NCBI GenBank assembly: GCA_947493175.1
Contig: CANLQD010000002.1
Location: 434,001-498,000 of the forward strand
Reading direction: 5' to 3'
Origin: an uncultured Flavobacteriaceae bacterium
GTDB taxonomy: Bacteria; Bacteroidota; Bacteroidia; Flavobacteriales; Flavobacteriaceae
Length of the DNA stretch: 64,000 nucleotides
Shown: in pieces, positions 63,312 to 64,000 of the stretch
Position numbering within the stretch: the stretch's first letter is position 1
How the letters are laid out: each line of letters starts with the position of its first letter
The notes under the pieces: model-generated
What the model was told of the DNA's origin: nothing
Databases searched by the model: none
The model's input: the letters and a program-made list of their open reading frames with translations, nothing else
Made by a program: the position numbers and the translations under genes

Positions 63312-63638
63312 ATGTTCGGAGATATGATGGGTATGATGGGGAAGTTGAAAGAAACCCAAGCCAAAGTGGCAGCAACAAAGAAACGGTTAGATACGGTAAG
63401 CTTGCAGGAACAGTCTTCCGATGGGCTCTTAAAAGTGACCATCACCGCCAACAGAGAATTGAAGGAAATAAAAATTGATGATAGCCTACTAGCGGACAAA
63501 GAACAACTTGAAGATTATCTGATACTGACCATTAACAAGGCGATTACTCGAGCTACAGAAGTCAATGAGGCAGAACTGGCCGCAGTTGCAAAGGAAGGAA
63601 TGCCCAATATTCCAGGAATGGACTCATTCTTTAAATAG
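63312..63638 (+). CDS. YbaB/EbfC family nucleoid-associated protein
   Basis: A 108-residue DNA-binding protein of the YbaB/EbfC family with the [20 protein letters not shown] helix, a short strand [24 protein letters not shown] (about 37-60) and two further helices. It is usually next to dnaX and recR; neither is in this window. It starts at the ATG at 63312. Confidence 0.93.
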   Translation: MFGDMMGMMGKLKETQAKVAATKKRLDTVSLQEQSSDGLLKVTITANRELKEIKIDDSLLADKEQLEDYLILTINKAITRATEVNEAELAAVAKEGMPNIPGMDSFFK

Positions 63639-63662
63639 CATCCCGGTAAAGAAAAGCTTGCC

Positions 63663-63734
63663 ATGCCTTATCTGCTAATTGTTACCGTTTTTCTATTGTC
63701 ATTGTATGGGATGCTGGTTTTAAAAATAGTATAA
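63663..63734 (+). CDS. Possible 23-aa hydrophobic microprotein
   Basis: A 23-codon frame 25 bases after ybaB: MPYLLIVTVFLLSLYGMLVL then KIV. It is almost wholly hydrophobic, consistent with a single membrane helix. Position right after ybaB and before a terminator suggests translation, but length alone makes it uncertain. Confidence 0.3.
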   Translation: MPYLLIVTVFLLSLYGMLVLKIV

Positions 63735-63798
63735 AATGCCGTCCTGTGTTTATGAAGCTGGTAAAAGTGTACGTACTACAAGTTCTTTGATTAGAAGT

Positions 63799-63829
63799 AA
63801 AAAGGCCCTCCGATGGAAGGCCTTTTTTT
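63799..63829 (+). terminator. Terminator after the ybaB region
   Basis: A 9-bp stem AAAAAGGCC (63799-63807) / GGCCTTTTT (63819-63827) with an inner TCC-GAT-GGA stem and continuing T-run. Works in both directions. Confidence 0.8.
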
Positions 63830-64000
63830 GGTTGGTTAGTTTCTCTTAAAAATTCTTGGGATACAACAAATCCCTCGAAACCAATGGTCACGAATATAAC
63901 AAACAAGCACAAACAGACCTACTTATTCTTGCTAAAATTGATGTTTTTATGAAAAAAATCAACAATAATCGACAAAAAAGGTTGTTTAAAAGTCAAATAA

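Noticed and set aside
63949..64000. 17-codon open frame at the window end (MKKINNNRQKRL)
   Set aside because: Too short and cut by the window edge; may be a gene start but cannot be judged.
1..64000. CRISPR arrays, insertion sequences, phage genes, riboswitches, rRNA
   Set aside because: None found: no spaced direct repeats, transposase motifs, capsid-like proteins or recognisable riboswitch cores.

Overview
This window looks like a chromosomal segment from a marine-type Flavobacteriaceae bacterium (Bacteroidota; roughly Maribacter, Zobellia, Arenibacter or Muricauda-like). Genus is my inference from gene style and was not searched. The supporting signs are a type IX secretion (T9SS) C-terminal domain, a hybrid two-component system with a carbohydrate-locus TonB receptor, YfhO, BatA and DUF4870 proteins, promoters of the Bacteroidota form TTTG-N19/22-TAnnTTTG, few Shine-Dalgarno sites, and AT-rich spacers. 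I see no phage, insertion sequence, CRISPR or rRNA. One tRNA (Ser, UGA) is present.

Layout. 1-3.0 kb: the end of a membrane acyltransferase, a double CDGSH iron-sulfur protein and lipoamide dehydrogenase. 3.1-6.6 kb: an Lrp/AsnC regulator divergent from a methionine gamma-lyase-like enzyme and an NhaC-family transporter, with a perfect 13-bp inverted repeat between them. 6.7-13.5 kb: Tpx, DgkA, FtsK, LolA-like, LptF/G-like and RibB(A). 13.5-16.3 kb, minus strand: DegT aminotransferase, nitroreductase and TauE/SafE. 16.9-25.9 kb: a fructan or fructose locus made of a hybrid sensor with a sugar-binding-protein-like domain, an MFS sugar porter, a TonB receptor and a GH32 lipoprotein, with no SusD. 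26-35 kb: tRNA-Ser, GT2, BatA-type protein, a dihydroorotase-like protein without its metal site, two DUF4870 proteins, an esterase, an MBL-fold enzyme and an unknown 493-aa protein. 35-41 kb: Bcp, a cysteine-free endonuclease III, two 80% identical sigma factors each followed by a 47-aa small protein, and UvrA. 41-46 kb: an Arg/Ser-rich secreted protein behind a sigma-54-like promoter, a membrane LytTR regulator and a T9SS cargo protein. 46-50 kb: an FdhF/YdeP molybdoenzyme, a Tat-exported Gfo/Idh enzyme and a nucleotidase. 50-55.7 kb: flippase, GT4, YfhO and DUF4834. 55.9-63.7 kb: an outer-membrane barrel with a lysine-rich tail, a GNAT-like protein, an alpha-oxoamine synthase next to a cysteine-synthase-like enzyme (a candidate sulfonolipid pair), an S9 peptidase and YbaB.

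Most of the window is ordinary housekeeping. The parts that deserve a second look are the duplicated sigma factor plus 47-aa protein module (the small genes are easily missed), the long inverted repeat in the leader of the second sigma gene, the sigma-54-like promoter and hairpin before the Arg/Ser-rich protein, the candidate sulfonolipid gene pair, the SusD-less fructan locus, and several enzymes that have lost canonical metal ligands (RibA-like domain, dihydroorotase-like, endonuclease III).
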